A stretch of 64,000 bases of DNA from assembly GCA_022575985.1 (NCBI GenBank), contig JAKSXM010000231.1:3970501-4034500 (forward strand), given 5' to 3'. This document shows, piece by piece, positions 22,801-34,188 of this stretch. Each line of letters begins with the position of its first letter. Position 1 is the stretch's first letter. Under the pieces are notes generated by a model, which made no database searches, was not told the DNA's origin, and saw nothing but the letters and a program-made list of their open reading frames with translations. Origin of the DNA: Anagrus nilaparvatae. Its lineage: Eukaryota > Arthropoda > Insecta > Hymenoptera > Mymaridae. Position numbers and translations under genes: made by a program.

Positions 22801-23431
22801 AACTTATAACCGGTTGGTGTAAACACAACCAAAATGCATAGAAATTATTTACTTACAGCTGAGTGATAACTCGGGTTATTCCAAGTCCCTAAACCTGAAT
22901 TATTCTAAATATCAACATTGAAATTAAAAGCCCCGTTTGACCCCCTACCTTTAATCGGACAAATTTGACGCATTAAATTTTCAAGTTCTTGAGGAACCCC
23001 CTTCCTGAAAACATGTTCCATATTAATATATTGTTTAAATTTTTAAGCAATATATTTGTATGGTGAATGCTAAATTTTTGAGTATAGAAAGGACTTTTCG
23101 TTATTAATTATAACCATTTTAGATATTAACATGGAACATGTTTGTTCGCAGGGGGTACCGTGAAAATCTGCAAATCAAGAGGGGGGGTCAAATATGACTG
23201 ATTGAAAGGGGAGAATCTAATGCGACTTAAAATAATTTCAATTTAATTTCAATTTTAGGGACTTAGAATCAGAATAGTTTGGGTTTAGAATTTTAACATC
23301 TATCAAAGGTAATAAATATAAAAATAGCAAATTGTATTGTATGTTGCTTAACATTTATGCATTATACGTAAGCCTCAGCTGTAAACTTGTTGCATGAATT
23401 TTGGTTGTGTTTACAGAAACCAGTTATAAGT
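22801..23431. mobile_element. Foldback element (~630 bp)
   Basis: Outer arms contain GTAAACACAACCAAAAT near 22818 and the inverse near 23396. Inner symmetric blocks include CTAAGTCCC-like and ACATGTTCCAT/ATGGAACATGT. Related sequence without clear ends occurs near 17,990-18,480 and 59,930-60,160. Confidence 0.6.
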
Positions 23432-23779
23432 TTTCTTGTAAAAACTTTTATTCTGATTTACTCTCAAGTGGAAAATGTTTTAAAAAAAAAAATATGCAAA
23501 TATGAGAATTAAAATTTTCACAAAATTTTAAGATTTAATTATAAATGTAAAAAAAGAAAAATTATTCAACGATTTACAGTATATGAAATTTTGTTTTAAA
23601 ATGCAGCAATTGCTTGAATTTTAAAGCAATTTAATGTTTCAGCGTTGAGATTTTCTCTTTCATTAAAGCCTGTACGACAAAATACTCAACCCAAACAATT
23701 TTATCTATTTTTGCAACATCCTTTGTTCCTGGCACCTCCTCAGATGCAATTCTCTTAAAACGATCAATTCAATAATTAC

Positions 23780-24181
23780 ATATTAGACACTTCTTGAAAT
23801 ATTTGCTCTAACGGATCATAAGTTTCAGCACACCTTCTTAACAATTCTATTTTGAAAAGTGTTTCTTTCAAAAGCAAGGGCTCTGCATCATGGAGCTGAT
23901 GATAGACAATATCTGTAATTTGCCTTTCATCATCTAGGTAAATTTTTCCTATACAACCTTTATAAACAGTTGATCTGAATGCACATCTTAAAATTTTGTC
24001 GTTTCTGTTACAGGCGTGATATTTATAACCATTGTAAATAAAAAAATTACTTTCGTCTACTTGACCATTGAATGAATGTAGCTAAATTTATTGCAAAAAA
24101 AGTAATAAATGTGAAAAAAATATCATTTCCAAGAAAATATTGAAATTAGTTTGATAAAACCAGAATACATACTTCGTGCAT
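23780..24181 (-). CDS. MULE gene exons 1-2: start and FLYWCH-type zinc finger
   Basis: ATG CAC GAA at 24181-24173 ends at a strong donor GTATGT. A 91-bp intron leads to the exon 24081-23780 in phase 0. The exon encodes NGYKYHAC, then C-x9-C and H-x2-H spaced as in FLYWCH fingers, the DNA-binding domain commonly found N-terminal to insect MULE transposases. It ends with a helical stretch (LEQIFQEVSN) and a donor GTAATT in phase 2, matching the next exon. The first exon is only nine coding bases, so the start is the least certain part. It lies about 130 bp from the outer edge of the palindrome. Confidence 0.68.
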
Positions 24182-24310
24182 TAAGACAGTAAATAAACCT
24201 ACTTTGAGAGAAAGAATTTAAAAATGTATATCATGCAAAAGATTGAGCATTATTTTAAGAGATAAATCCGAGGATAAATCTTAATTTATAAAAATAAATT
24301 TTAATACTTG

Positions 24311-27300
24311 AAAATCTTTGAAATTTTTCAAATTTCTTAAAAGTTCTTTCATCAAATTTTGTTAAAAATGAAATAACTTTTAATAAATTTTATATAATAA
24401 TCAAGATTAATGAATTTAATACAAAAAAAAACTATAGAGTGATGTTAATTAAAAATTCAATTCACTCTATTATCATATAAAAGTTTAAAATTACCAAACA
24501 TATTATGCATAAAAATTTTTGAATTTACGATAACCAAACAACTAAAAAAAATTGTTATTCTTTTTTTTTTTTTATTTTAACAAATTTTTACCAAGTATAA
24601 CAACATATTTATTAAACTGAAATAATGTAATTATTGAAATTTAGTTGGTAATAATACCCTACATTTTAAATAACATCAAAATTGATGTTTTTTTTATTAA
24701 ATACAATAAAAAAATGCTTACCTAAGAAGAATACCTGAAGAAGTATTATTCAAAGTTGATGAAAAACTACATAACAAACTTATATTTTTATTATCGTCAA
24801 TATTTGGATAGTAAAAAATTTCCTTTTATTTTTAGCCCAGGCAGTTTTTTTTTCTCAATAATCTAGAAAATTATCTGAATTAATTATTATTGTTCATAAC
24901 TTTTTTTTTTAAGTTTAAAAAAAAATGTCAACTTTATATTAAATAGTATCCTTTTTCTAAATTTTTTATTTTTAAAACTAAAAACTTAAATTTTTTTTAA
25001 ATAAACATATTACTTGTAAAAATAAAAATTGAATATTTAAACCATTAAAAATTATAATTTTTTCTTCTAAATATAATATTTTGAAAATATTTAAAATTTA
25101 AATCTATGATTTAAAATCTGGATTGAAATTCAACTGAAATTCATAAAATTTATCTTTCATTTTTATTAATAAATAATGCTTACAAAGATAACGCCCACGA
25201 TTTCTAATATTTCTATCTATTCATAATTCAATTGTCCAAAATCAAATATTTTTATTAATTTTCAATACATGCACTGATATATCATTACTATACCTTAATA
25301 AAATTAAAGAAATTATTTATTTCTATTTTGGCTTATTTAAATCCTTTTTGTATTCACCATTGCTTACGGTTCACTGTAAATAAACAATAAATTTTATAAT
25401 TAAAAATGATTCATTTCTTATATAAAATATAAGCATTATCTAAAATTATCGACTTTACCTTGGTTTGTTTCTCGCTACTTGACAAGTCTTCAGTAATAGG
25501 ATCCAACTGTTTTGGCCAGATTACTTATTTCTATAGATTGTAATATTTATAGGATTCTTTAACTGAAAAATCGAAAATTGCAGATCAGATATTTCAGATA
25601 TTTCAGGTTTCATTCTTATCCCTTGCTTCATTCATGCTTGTTTTTCTTTTGACATTTTCATTTGCTAGGCATTCTTCCGCACACAGTGTAGGCTCTCTTG
25701 CATCTGTAACATCTTCAAAAAAATCCTCAAAGCTTTCAAGTTATCTTTTTGAAGCATGATTTTGGTTTTCTCAGCATTTATATCATCACTGGTTTCGGAG
25801 CCTGATGTTTCTTGTTTTTTGAAATTCAAGATATTAGAATTTGCACTCAGCTCTTCATTGTCAATGCTTCATTTTACCAATTCTTGATGCATGGGTAATT
25901 TAATATTTTCAAGCATTTTAAAAGCTAGCTTTGACTTGCATAAATCCATGCTTTTTGAAGCAAAAGTTACGTGTTTGCTATTAGCTTGGACAGATTGGTT
26001 TGAAAAGCTTTCTAAACCAGCATTTTCATCTTATTTTTTTTTAGAACTGCTTGTCTTTTTGCCAAAATAATCACAAGTTGATTCATAATCATTTGAATTC
26101 ATTTGTGTGGGTAATAAGAAGATTCATTTAATTAACCTCATGAATCAAAGAATTTGAAAGATCAGCAAGTACACTATCATGCAAAGTGCTTGCTTTCTTA
26201 TTGATTTCTTCTAATAACCAAGCACTTTTTACATTTTCAATTTCATCAAGTACAAATTCACCAAGCCTCATTGACCAAGTACCTATGAAACTTAGACTAT
26301 GCAAATTCCTGCTGCAACTAACTATCGCTATAACAACTTTCTCGTTAACAACTATTGGTTTCATTAAAATTATGCTACTTTCAGTAATTATTTTAAGTTT
26401 TGGAGGTTTACGTTGTTTACCATGCTTTAAGCATTGACTGATACTTTTGCCGCAATGTTAATTTACAATATCTGACAGTATAGACTTTAAGCTTAACAAG
26501 CTGTTTACATTTCTGTATGTTGGTAATTTTTCAACTCCTACACAAATGGCATAAATAGGCCAACAATGCCTTTAAAATACTAGTTGGTTCTGCCTTGCCA
26601 TCCTTATCCTCAGAATCTAACTTATAATATTTTTGATTGGGAAATTTATTTTCTGCACGCATTTTTATTTTTTTCCTTTGTAAAGAAGTACATGTAGCAA
26701 CGGAATTAAAGCTATTCGAGTCATTCCACTTGGTAATACAAACGGAGTACTTTTTCTGATCTTAACTATATCTGATGGACTTGTATTTGGTAGTTTAAAG
26801 CAAAATAAGCCTCTTGGGTTCTTCAGAAACAGAATCATTAATTGTTCTTATGTCACTTTCTTTGCAACAAGTGCTATTGTTGTAGGATTTTTTTGATGTA
26901 GTTACCCTGTACAATAAAAAATATGAAATTCATATGCAATGATGCAAAGTTGTATATCAAAATAAAAAGGCAATCCTTACACTACTCTAACTGCTAACCT
27001 ATCCAAAGTATTCTCAAAAATATCTCTTGTAGATTTTTTATCACAATCCTCATTACTTTCTTGGTAAATTGTGTTGGTAAAATAAGGATTTTGTTCATAA
27101 TTTTTACTAATTAGGCAGAAGATTTTATTTTAGTCATATTTTTAATATTCGAAAAATATTTTGCTTATAAACACACATGGAAATAAGTATAAGTTAGGTG
27201 TTAGATACTATAGCCAAAAGTAGAGCGAGAAAGAGAGGGAATTACTTTAATTTTTATCACGTGGTGCAAGTAAACCGCCAAACTATACAATATTTAAAAA

Positions 27301-28602
27301 TATATTAAATCAAAGAGCATTCCGGAATATTAACCATAATTTTTTAGTTCTTTCTGTAATTAAATTATTTAAAGTATTAGTAAAAGCAAAACTGAATATC
27401 AAAAAAATTACTTGCTTTTAGGTATGAATTAGTTTCTTCTTGAAATCTTGTATTATATATTTAAAAAATTTAAACCTTTAAATATTAAGTAATTCTATGA
27501 AATTTCTTGAATTATTATTGAAAGTAATGAAAATTTTAGTCATTATTTTTTTCTCGAATTCTTGAAATAATTTAAGTAATCATGAAATAATATAAAAATC
27601 TCGTTAGATTATATTATATTTATTAGCTAATCTGTTAATTTCAATATTAAATATGTATATTCATATTACAAATTATTTGAATGTAATAAAATTTGTTATT
27701 GAATTTATAAATAAAATATTGAATATTAATTTGAAGATATTGAATTTGAAAATTTAATTGATCCTTTAAAGGAGGCACTAGAGCACTTTAAACAAATTCA
27801 AAAATATATTTTCCAATTATTACCAACACCTATTTAAAATTCTGACTTGATTTTCAAGTTATCGAGGATTCGTACATATAAAATTGCTTTAAAGAAATTC
27901 ATTTTACCAAAAAAAAAAACTATTTTCATTTTGCTTTTTCTTTAACTTTTTTATATTTTATATATAATAATATCATATTTTTTTATTTTTTGAAGACAAG
28001 AATTAAGAAAAAAAAAATTTTCCCAAATTAGGTATTGGCTCTGAGAAGTGGAGAGAGCTAGAATCGTCTTTGAAAAAATATAAGGTGCTATGCCCAAATA
28101 TGAGAAAAAAAATGAAATTATAATATTATGTACTAGGTATATTTTCACAATTTCAAAATTATATTTTATGTGTAAAATTAGTTTTTTTAAACAACATAAG
28201 ACAGTGATTTTTTTATAAAAGTCTTAAATAAAATAAATATATATTTATAAAGTTCTTGAGACAAATAGGTGATGATATAAAAATTTTCAATTTTTGTCCT
28301 AAAATGATTTTCATTTAAGTTTAATCAACTGTTGAATATTTAATAAACATTTGGGTTTTGCTAATTACATTTTAAATTTATTTAACAAGTATTTTAATTG
28401 TGTAAATTAAAATTTATTCTTAAATAAAATGAATCAAAATTTATTCAAAATATTTTTTATTATTTTAACACACAGTACATAATATATTTGTTTTAAATAT
28501 ATTTTTTATGATAATAAAGTAACTTAACTAAGATTACATTCATGTTACATGAAAGATTATATATATGAAAGAATATAATAAAAATTAAAAAATAAGGATG
28601 TA
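24311..28602 (+). repeat. Left arm of a 12.7-kb palindrome
   Basis: This arm is the reverse complement of 32686-36979. Position x on the left pairs with 61288-61290 minus x, so only one or two single-base indels separate the arms. By eye I noted about ten substitutions, for example at 24,728, 25,797 and 28,551, so identity is above 99 percent. The match breaks abruptly at both ends. No target duplication is visible outside 24311 and 36979. Confidence 0.93.
26128..27100 (-). pseudogene. Decayed spliced gene remnant in the left arm
   Basis: Mirror copy of 34189-35161, with the same stops, frameshifts and retained 74-bp intron (26907-26980 here). Its longest open piece is 78 codons ending at 26128. 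No family recognised. Confidence 0.55.
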
Positions 28603-28742
28603 ATTTGAGTTCTGCAATAAATATTTTATTATTTTACATAGAAGCTTAAATAAAGAAATATATTATTTCATAAATAAAAATGTTAAGAAAAAATTACTAA
28701 AATTTGAAGTAATTATCGTCATATTTACAACTTATTTATACT

Positions 28743-28899
28743 CTATTCACCTCCATTATTACGTCTACTATAATAGGCATTCAAAACTATTTCTCGTTCA
28801 GCAAGTCCTGGAGCTTGAATTTGTTCATAATCGATATCATGATTTATAGGGAACAAATTACACAAATTATTATCATCATGAATTCTATAAAATTTATAT
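28743..28899 (-). CDS. PIF/Harbinger nuclease, last exon
   Basis: Preceded by TTTTAATAG, it gives one base plus 52 codons to TAG at 28743-28745. The peptide ends with APGLAEREIVLNAYYSRR, the kind of sequence that closes HARBI1-type DDE_Tnp_4 nucleases (a G-L-x-x-R-x-x-I-x-x-x-Y/F pattern). It joins the preceding exon in phase 2 across a 57-bp intron. Only the C-terminus of the nuclease remains. Confidence 0.68.
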
Positions 28900-28956
28900 C
28901 TATTAAAATAAAGGCTTAATTTTTATTAATATTAAAAAATAAAAAAATATAATTAC

Positions 28957-29017
28957 CCATTCAATTTTCTAAAATTATGGAAAATACATGCTGCCTGAAT
29001 TATACGAGCTATACACA
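28957..29017 (-). CDS. PIF/Harbinger nuclease, penultimate exon (remnant)
   Basis: The minus-strand peptide IARIIQAACIFHNFRKLNG matches the hallmark at the end of DDE_Tnp_4 nucleases, where an Ala-rich helix leads into a conserved L/F-H-N. It ends in GG before GTAATT. A stop lies just upstream in frame, and a possible acceptor ATAAG is at 29018. Upstream exons with the catalytic D-D-E were not found; the space is filled by a foldback element. Confidence 0.65.
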
Positions 29018-29276
29018 CTTATGAATATTTTTTATATTTTCACCAGTGTACCAAAAAAATGTTCAAACCCTATAATTTGTACAAAAAAATTGTCATACTT
29101 ATATTACTGTGCCAAAACGTGACAGCAATCTATTTTGTTTTTCTTATATTTTTTGTCATTGCCGAGTAAGTTTAACATTTTTTTTATAAAATAAAAAAAA
29201 ATGTGGTAAAATTAACCAAAGAAAACTGGTTTTACAAATTATTTTTTTTTCTAATTCTTCATTACACATACAGCAT

Positions 29277-29650
29277 AAAACGTTTCTAAAACGTTTCTAA
29301 AATGCAAACAGAAATGTTTATAGAACGTTTTCAAAACGTTTTAGGAACGTTTTTTAGTTCCGCTTTTTCTTGGAAGCCAAAAGTTTCAGAAACGTTTTAA
29401 AAACGTTTCCATTTAAAATAATTTTGTTTACATTTAATTTTTTTTTTAAGTTTTTTTTTACATTTTCTTTTTATACATCACTTAGCAAAAAAATATAAAT
29501 TTTTTTGGATCAAAAAAATTTTTTTTTTATACACGTTTCTAAAACGTTTACCTTCCAAGAAAAACCGGGCCTAAAAAACGTTTCTTAAACTTTTTGAAAA
29601 CGTGTTCTATAAACATTTCTGTTTGCATTTTAGAAACGTTTTAGAACGTT
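29277..29650. mobile_element. AACGTTT-rich foldback element (~374 bp)
   Basis: Arms of about 90-100 bp are inverted copies: CTAAAATGCAAACAGAAATG on the left pairs with its complement near 29605-29632, and the symmetry extends to CTTTTTCTTGGAAG. ACGTTT/AAACGT motifs occur throughout. It sits where the missing central exons of the Harbinger nuclease would lie. Confidence 0.75.
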
Positions 29651-30108
29651 ATTTATTATTTACGTATGTGTATTGACATTTTATTTTTTAAACAATCTGT
29701 TTCATTTTATTTATTAAAAAATGCATCAGAGTAAGTTTTTTAATAATCTTGCAATAGGCATTTTTGATTCTCATTCTTTTTATTTTAATCTTTTACTTTT
29801 TTAAAATTAAAAATAAAACAAAAAATAGGGCAAATAAATTATTATAGTTTTTGGAAATTTATTAAAGCATTTTTTTATATTATTGTAAAAGTTACTTTAA
29901 TTCTTTATTATTATTATAAAAAAAAATTTTTTTTTAAATACTGCTAAATTGGCTGTTATTACGCAATAAATATTTTATATTGTAATACGCAGTTAAAAAA
30001 TATTGACAAAAAATAAGTTTTATTTTTTAAAAACTAGAAGCTTATTCGAGGAAATTAGAATTTGCTTGATTTTAAACCGTCATCCAGAGCCGGTCGCATT
30101 GTTTGTTT
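29651..30108. other. AT-rich non-coding part of the Harbinger core
   Basis: No DDE-like peptide on either strand in this stretch, and no repeat that I can define. Confidence 0.45.
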
Positions 30109-30170
30109 ATTGGTTAACCAATCGCAGTCAAGATTACAAGCATCAACAAATAGCGCTGCGCCTTATAAAA
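30109..30170 (+). promoter_or_regulatory. Candidate promoter: palindromic CCAAT box and TATA box
   Basis: The 14-bp palindrome ATTGGTTAACCAAT (30109-30122) presents a CCAAT box on both strands. TTATAAAA at 30163-30170 follows on the plus strand. It lies between the divergent Harbinger genes and would suit transcription of the Myb/SANT gene. Confidence 0.35.
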
Positions 30171-30799
30171 TCAAAATAATGTAATCGCCGACTTTTATTA
30201 AATTTTTATTAGGTATATAATAAATATCTCTAAAATTGTTTCTTGTGCCTGAAACGTGTATAGTTTGTTTTTTTTTCGGCTTTGAGAAATATAGTTGTTA
30301 ATTTAAATTTCTCTTATATAAATGCAAAAAGAAAAAATAAAATAAATAAATACCTAATTCTTACAGTGATTGACAAAAAAGATTAAACAAACATTTTTTT
30401 ATCATTAAAATTATACTTTTACATCTTCCTTTGTAAAAAATTATTGAACCCAATGTTTTATTTTATACTTCAATATATTTTTTTTTCTCAGACCACTGGT
30501 TCTGATTTTTAAAATCCTTATAATTTGAATTTGAATTTATGTTTAATTGCTATTTTTAAAAATAAACAAATGAACATACTTAGCAAATTAATAAGCTACC
30601 TTATAGCTATTATTTTTAATATACAATTATGGTTAAAATATACAATTAACATATACCTTTATTATGCCTCTTATGCTCATTGCTATCGTGCATGGATCTT
30701 TTCACTCTAAAGAAATTAATCCTAACCATAACGTATAATATTTTAACCAAAAAATTAAAATTACTTAATATTGGTCTTACATTTGTGTTTTGTAAATAG

Positions 30800-32362
30800 G
30801 AAAAAAAACCGAAGCAGACCCACTGTTCGTCAAATGGAGGAGCTACTACAATTTATGGAAAAAAATGTAGATTTGGCCCTAAATAGGCTTGACCTAATCA
30901 CTTCCAAACAGTTTTGGCAAAATTTAGTCGATAGGCTCAATAACCTTGAACTCTACAAAAAGGACCGAGACATTGATTCATGGAAAAAAGTTTGTTAATT
31001 AAGCTCATATCTAAAATACTAGTTATACTTTTTTATCATAAAAATTATAAACTATTGTTTTTGTTTTCAGACATTTTCAGATTTGCTGAAATCAGCCAGA
31101 CAAAGAAGGGTTTTGTTTCGCACAGGAGCTCGATTTGAACCTCTTCCAGACATTGATATTCGAATATTAAACTTAATGGATAACGATAATTATCGTCCAA
31201 GACCAAATTATAATAATCATGTCATTGATAATGTGCAGGGAGTCCAACCAAATCATGGTATACCAGAAAGAATAGTTCCCAGGCATATTGACCAACAAAT
31301 AGGTCCTGGTGAAGTAGCTGCTAATCAGCAAAATTTTATTCTGCAACAAGAGAGACCAATTCAATATAGACATATTGAAGAAGATTTTGAAATGGCTCCT
31401 GCTCCTATAGCTGGTAATCAAGCTGTTCCAGTTCCTTTAGCTGGCGATCAAGAAATGGCTGCAGGTTATGTTGCTAGATATCAAGATCTATCTGTTCCTG
31501 TAGCTGGTAATCAGGAAATGGCTGCAGATTACGTTGCTCGCAATAATCAAAATCTTGGTGTGCAACTCCAAGACAGATTAAATGGAATGGTTGCTGGAAA
31601 CCCCCCTGTAAATAATAGATTACAAGATAATCAAAATAATCCATTTAATACTCCAGCTCCACTAGTTCGACCAGAAGCAGGTCCTCAATTTAGAAACTTG
31701 CAACCAGCTCGCATTAATGCACAAATACCGTACCAAAATCCAGATTTAACTTCAAGACCAGGAACATCTGGAACTACTAATAAAATTAAGTCTACATCAA
31801 ATCTTCGCAGAAATCCAGGGGTAGTTGCTCTTTCATCTTCAGATGATGAAGTTTACAAAAAAGAAAATAAAAAAAAGAGATTTAATTATCAAGCAGTCAG
31901 GACTGATGAAATGAGTACAAGAGGTTTGTTTTTAATATATTATTTTAATTAACTTATTTTTTTATTATAAGAAAAATTGTTTTTATAGTTTCAGAGGTTA
32001 TAAATGTGACACGAAACCAAACCGAATTAATAGAAACAATAATGGCTCAAGTTCTCAGTAGTCTTGATCTGTTAACATTGTCAATACAGAATGGGTTTGA
32101 ATCAGTAGCTTCCTCGCCAATGAGAAATAATTGTGATTGTCAGAAAAAAAATAAAAAGAAAGATTTAAAAATTGAGCCTAAAAAAGAGGAAGAATCTATT
32201 GAAGAAGCTTTTGACAATTACGATGATATATTTAAAAAGGTTAGAAATAACGTAATTAAAAATTTTTTACATACTTTAATAAAAGAATTGTTTTTAAATA
32301 TATTTTAGAATGGAGAATTCAATAACGATGATGATGACGATGGTGGTGGATTAGGAGTATAA
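30800..32362 (+). CDS. Harbinger-associated Myb/SANT (zeste-like) protein, four visible exons
   Basis: Exons 30800-30989, 31071-31923, 31989-32239 and 32309-32362 join in phase and end at TAA 32360-32362. Exon 1 starts after GTAAATAG and needs two bases from an unseen upstream exon; the first in-frame ATG is 30834. Exons 1-2 give a zeste/Myb_DNA-bind_5-like domain: RPTVRQMEELLQFMEKN, then FWQNLVDRLNN and WKKTFSDLLKSARQR. A ~220-residue linker rich in N, Q, P and A follows, with GNQEMAA-type repeats, then SSSDDE and a basic stretch. Exon 3 has a helical segment and KKNKKKD; exon 4 ends NNDDDDDGGG. Harbinger transposons encode such a protein beside the nuclease, where it binds DNA and imports the nuclease. 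Here it is divergent from the nuclease remnant. It looks intact. Confidence 0.75.
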
Positions 32363-34188
32363 TTTGATGTTTCTTATATCTATTATTTTTTATAATTTTT
32401 CTAGTTTTAAGTAATTTTTATGAAACTAATGAAGCAACATCATTGTCATTATTACATGTTTAAATGCTTTTTATAAATTTAATTAAGCTTCTTATTGATC
32501 GAAAAGATTCTCAATAGCACGTTCTTTTATATATTTTTTAAGAAGTGTATATCGTATTTTTTCTTTAAATTTTGTCAATTTTTATATTCTTTTTTTTAGT
32601 TGAAAAAATTTCTTTTTTTTAATTAATCGTATGAGACTTAATTATAATTAGTATATTATTTTTTCAAGGATGATTATAAGAAACATACATCCTTGTTTTT
32701 TAATTTTTATCATATTCTTTCATATATATAATCTTTCATGTAACATTAATGTAATCTTAGTTAAGTTACTTTATTATTATAAAAAATATATTTAAAACAA
32801 ATATATTATGTACTGTGTGTTAAAATAATAAAAAATATTTTGAATAAATTTTGGTTCATTTTATTTAAGAATAAATTTTAATTTACACAATTAAAATACT
32901 TGTTAAATAAATTTAAAATGTAATTAGCAAAACCCAAATGTTTATTAAATATTCAACAGTTGATTAAACTTAAATGAAAATCATTTTAGGACAAAAATTG
33001 AAAATTTTTATATCATCACCTATTTGTCTCAAGAACTTTATAAATATATATTTATTTTATTTAAGACTTTTATAAAAAAATCACTGTCTTATGTTGTTTA
33101 AAAAAACTAATTTTACACATAAAATATAATTTTGAAATTGTGAAAATATACCTAGTACATAATATTATAATTTCATTTTTTTTCTCATATTTGGGCATAG
33201 CACCTTATATTTTTTCAAAGACGATTCTAGCTCTCTCCACTTCTCAGAGCCAATACCTAATTTGGGAAAATTTTTTTTTTCTTAATTCTTGTCTTCAAAA
33301 AATAAAAAAATATGATATTATTATATATAAAATATAAAAAAGTTAAAGAAAAAGCAAAATGAAAATAGTTTTTTTTTTTTGGTAAAATGAATTTCTTTAA
33401 AGCAATTTTATATGTACGAATCCTCGATAACTTGAAAATCAAGTCAGAATTTTAAATAGGTGTTGGTAATAATTGGAAAATATATTTTTGAATTTGTTTA
33501 AAGTGCTCTAGTGCCTCCTTTAAAGGATCAATTAAATTTTCAAATTCAATATCTTCAAATTAATATTCAATATTTTATTTATAAATTCAATAACAAATTT
33601 TATTACATTCAAATAATTTGTAATATGAATATACATATTTAATATTGAAATTAACAGATTAGCTAATAAATATAATATAATCTAACGAGATTTTTATATT
33701 ATTTCATGATTACTTAAATTATTTCAAGAATTCGAGAAAAAAATAATGACTAAAATTTTCATTACTTTCAATAATAATTCAAGAAATTTCATAGAATTAC
33801 TTAATATTTAAAGGTTTAAATTTTTTAAATATATAATACAAGATTTCAAGAAGAAACTAATTCATACCTAAAAGCAAGTAATTTTTTTGATATTCAGTTT
33901 TGCTTTTACTAATACTTTAAATAATTTAATTACAGAAAGAACTAAAAAATTATGGTTAATATTCCGGAATGCTCTTTGATTTAATATATTTTTAAATATT
34001 GTATAGTTTGGCGGTTTACTTGCACCACGTGATAAAAATTAAAGTAATTCCCTCTCTTTCTCGCTCTACTTTTGGCTATAGTATCTAACACCTAACTTAT
34101 ACTTATTTCCATGTGTGTTTATAAGCAAAATATTTTTCGAATATTAAAAATATGACTAAAATAAAATCTTCTGCCTAATTAGTAAAAA

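Larger units (their letters stand above)
8356..24181 (-). pseudogene. Fourteen-exon gene: FLYWCH finger, MULE transposase core, RG-rich tract and acidic tail; one frameshift
   Basis: Minus-strand exons by splice site and phase: 24181-24173, 24081-23780, 21094-20839, 20682-20617, 20359-20145, 20057-19745, 19315-19165, 17878-17817, 17752-17657, 17457-17416, 16899-16336, 13088-12960, 12051-11743, 8477-8356. Every junction agrees in phase, except that exon 5 (215 nt) is one base short of a whole number of codons. Corrected for that, the product would be about 878 aa. The core has the three acidic residues of Mutator-like transposases: D in FFDSTFK, D in CDFERAE and E in NICESFHH, plus GCVFHF. The residual frameshift could be a real mutation or a sequence error. 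The model is read by eye: the donor at 16336 (GTTAGC) and acceptor at 12051 are weak, and if the former is unused the protein ends at TAG 16331. Confidence 0.72.

Noticed and set aside
23655..23775. Minus-strand peptide with FKRIASEEVPGTKDVAK next to the FLYWCH exon
   Set aside because: It looks coding, but is out of frame with the FLYWCH exon and is better explained as intron, because the donor at 23,779 matches the next exon in phase. It could be an old fragment.
24290..24330. Target-site duplication at the ends of the palindrome
   Set aside because: The bases outside 24311 (ending TACTTG) and outside 36979 (beginning GTTTAA) do not match over 2-9 bp, so none is claimed.
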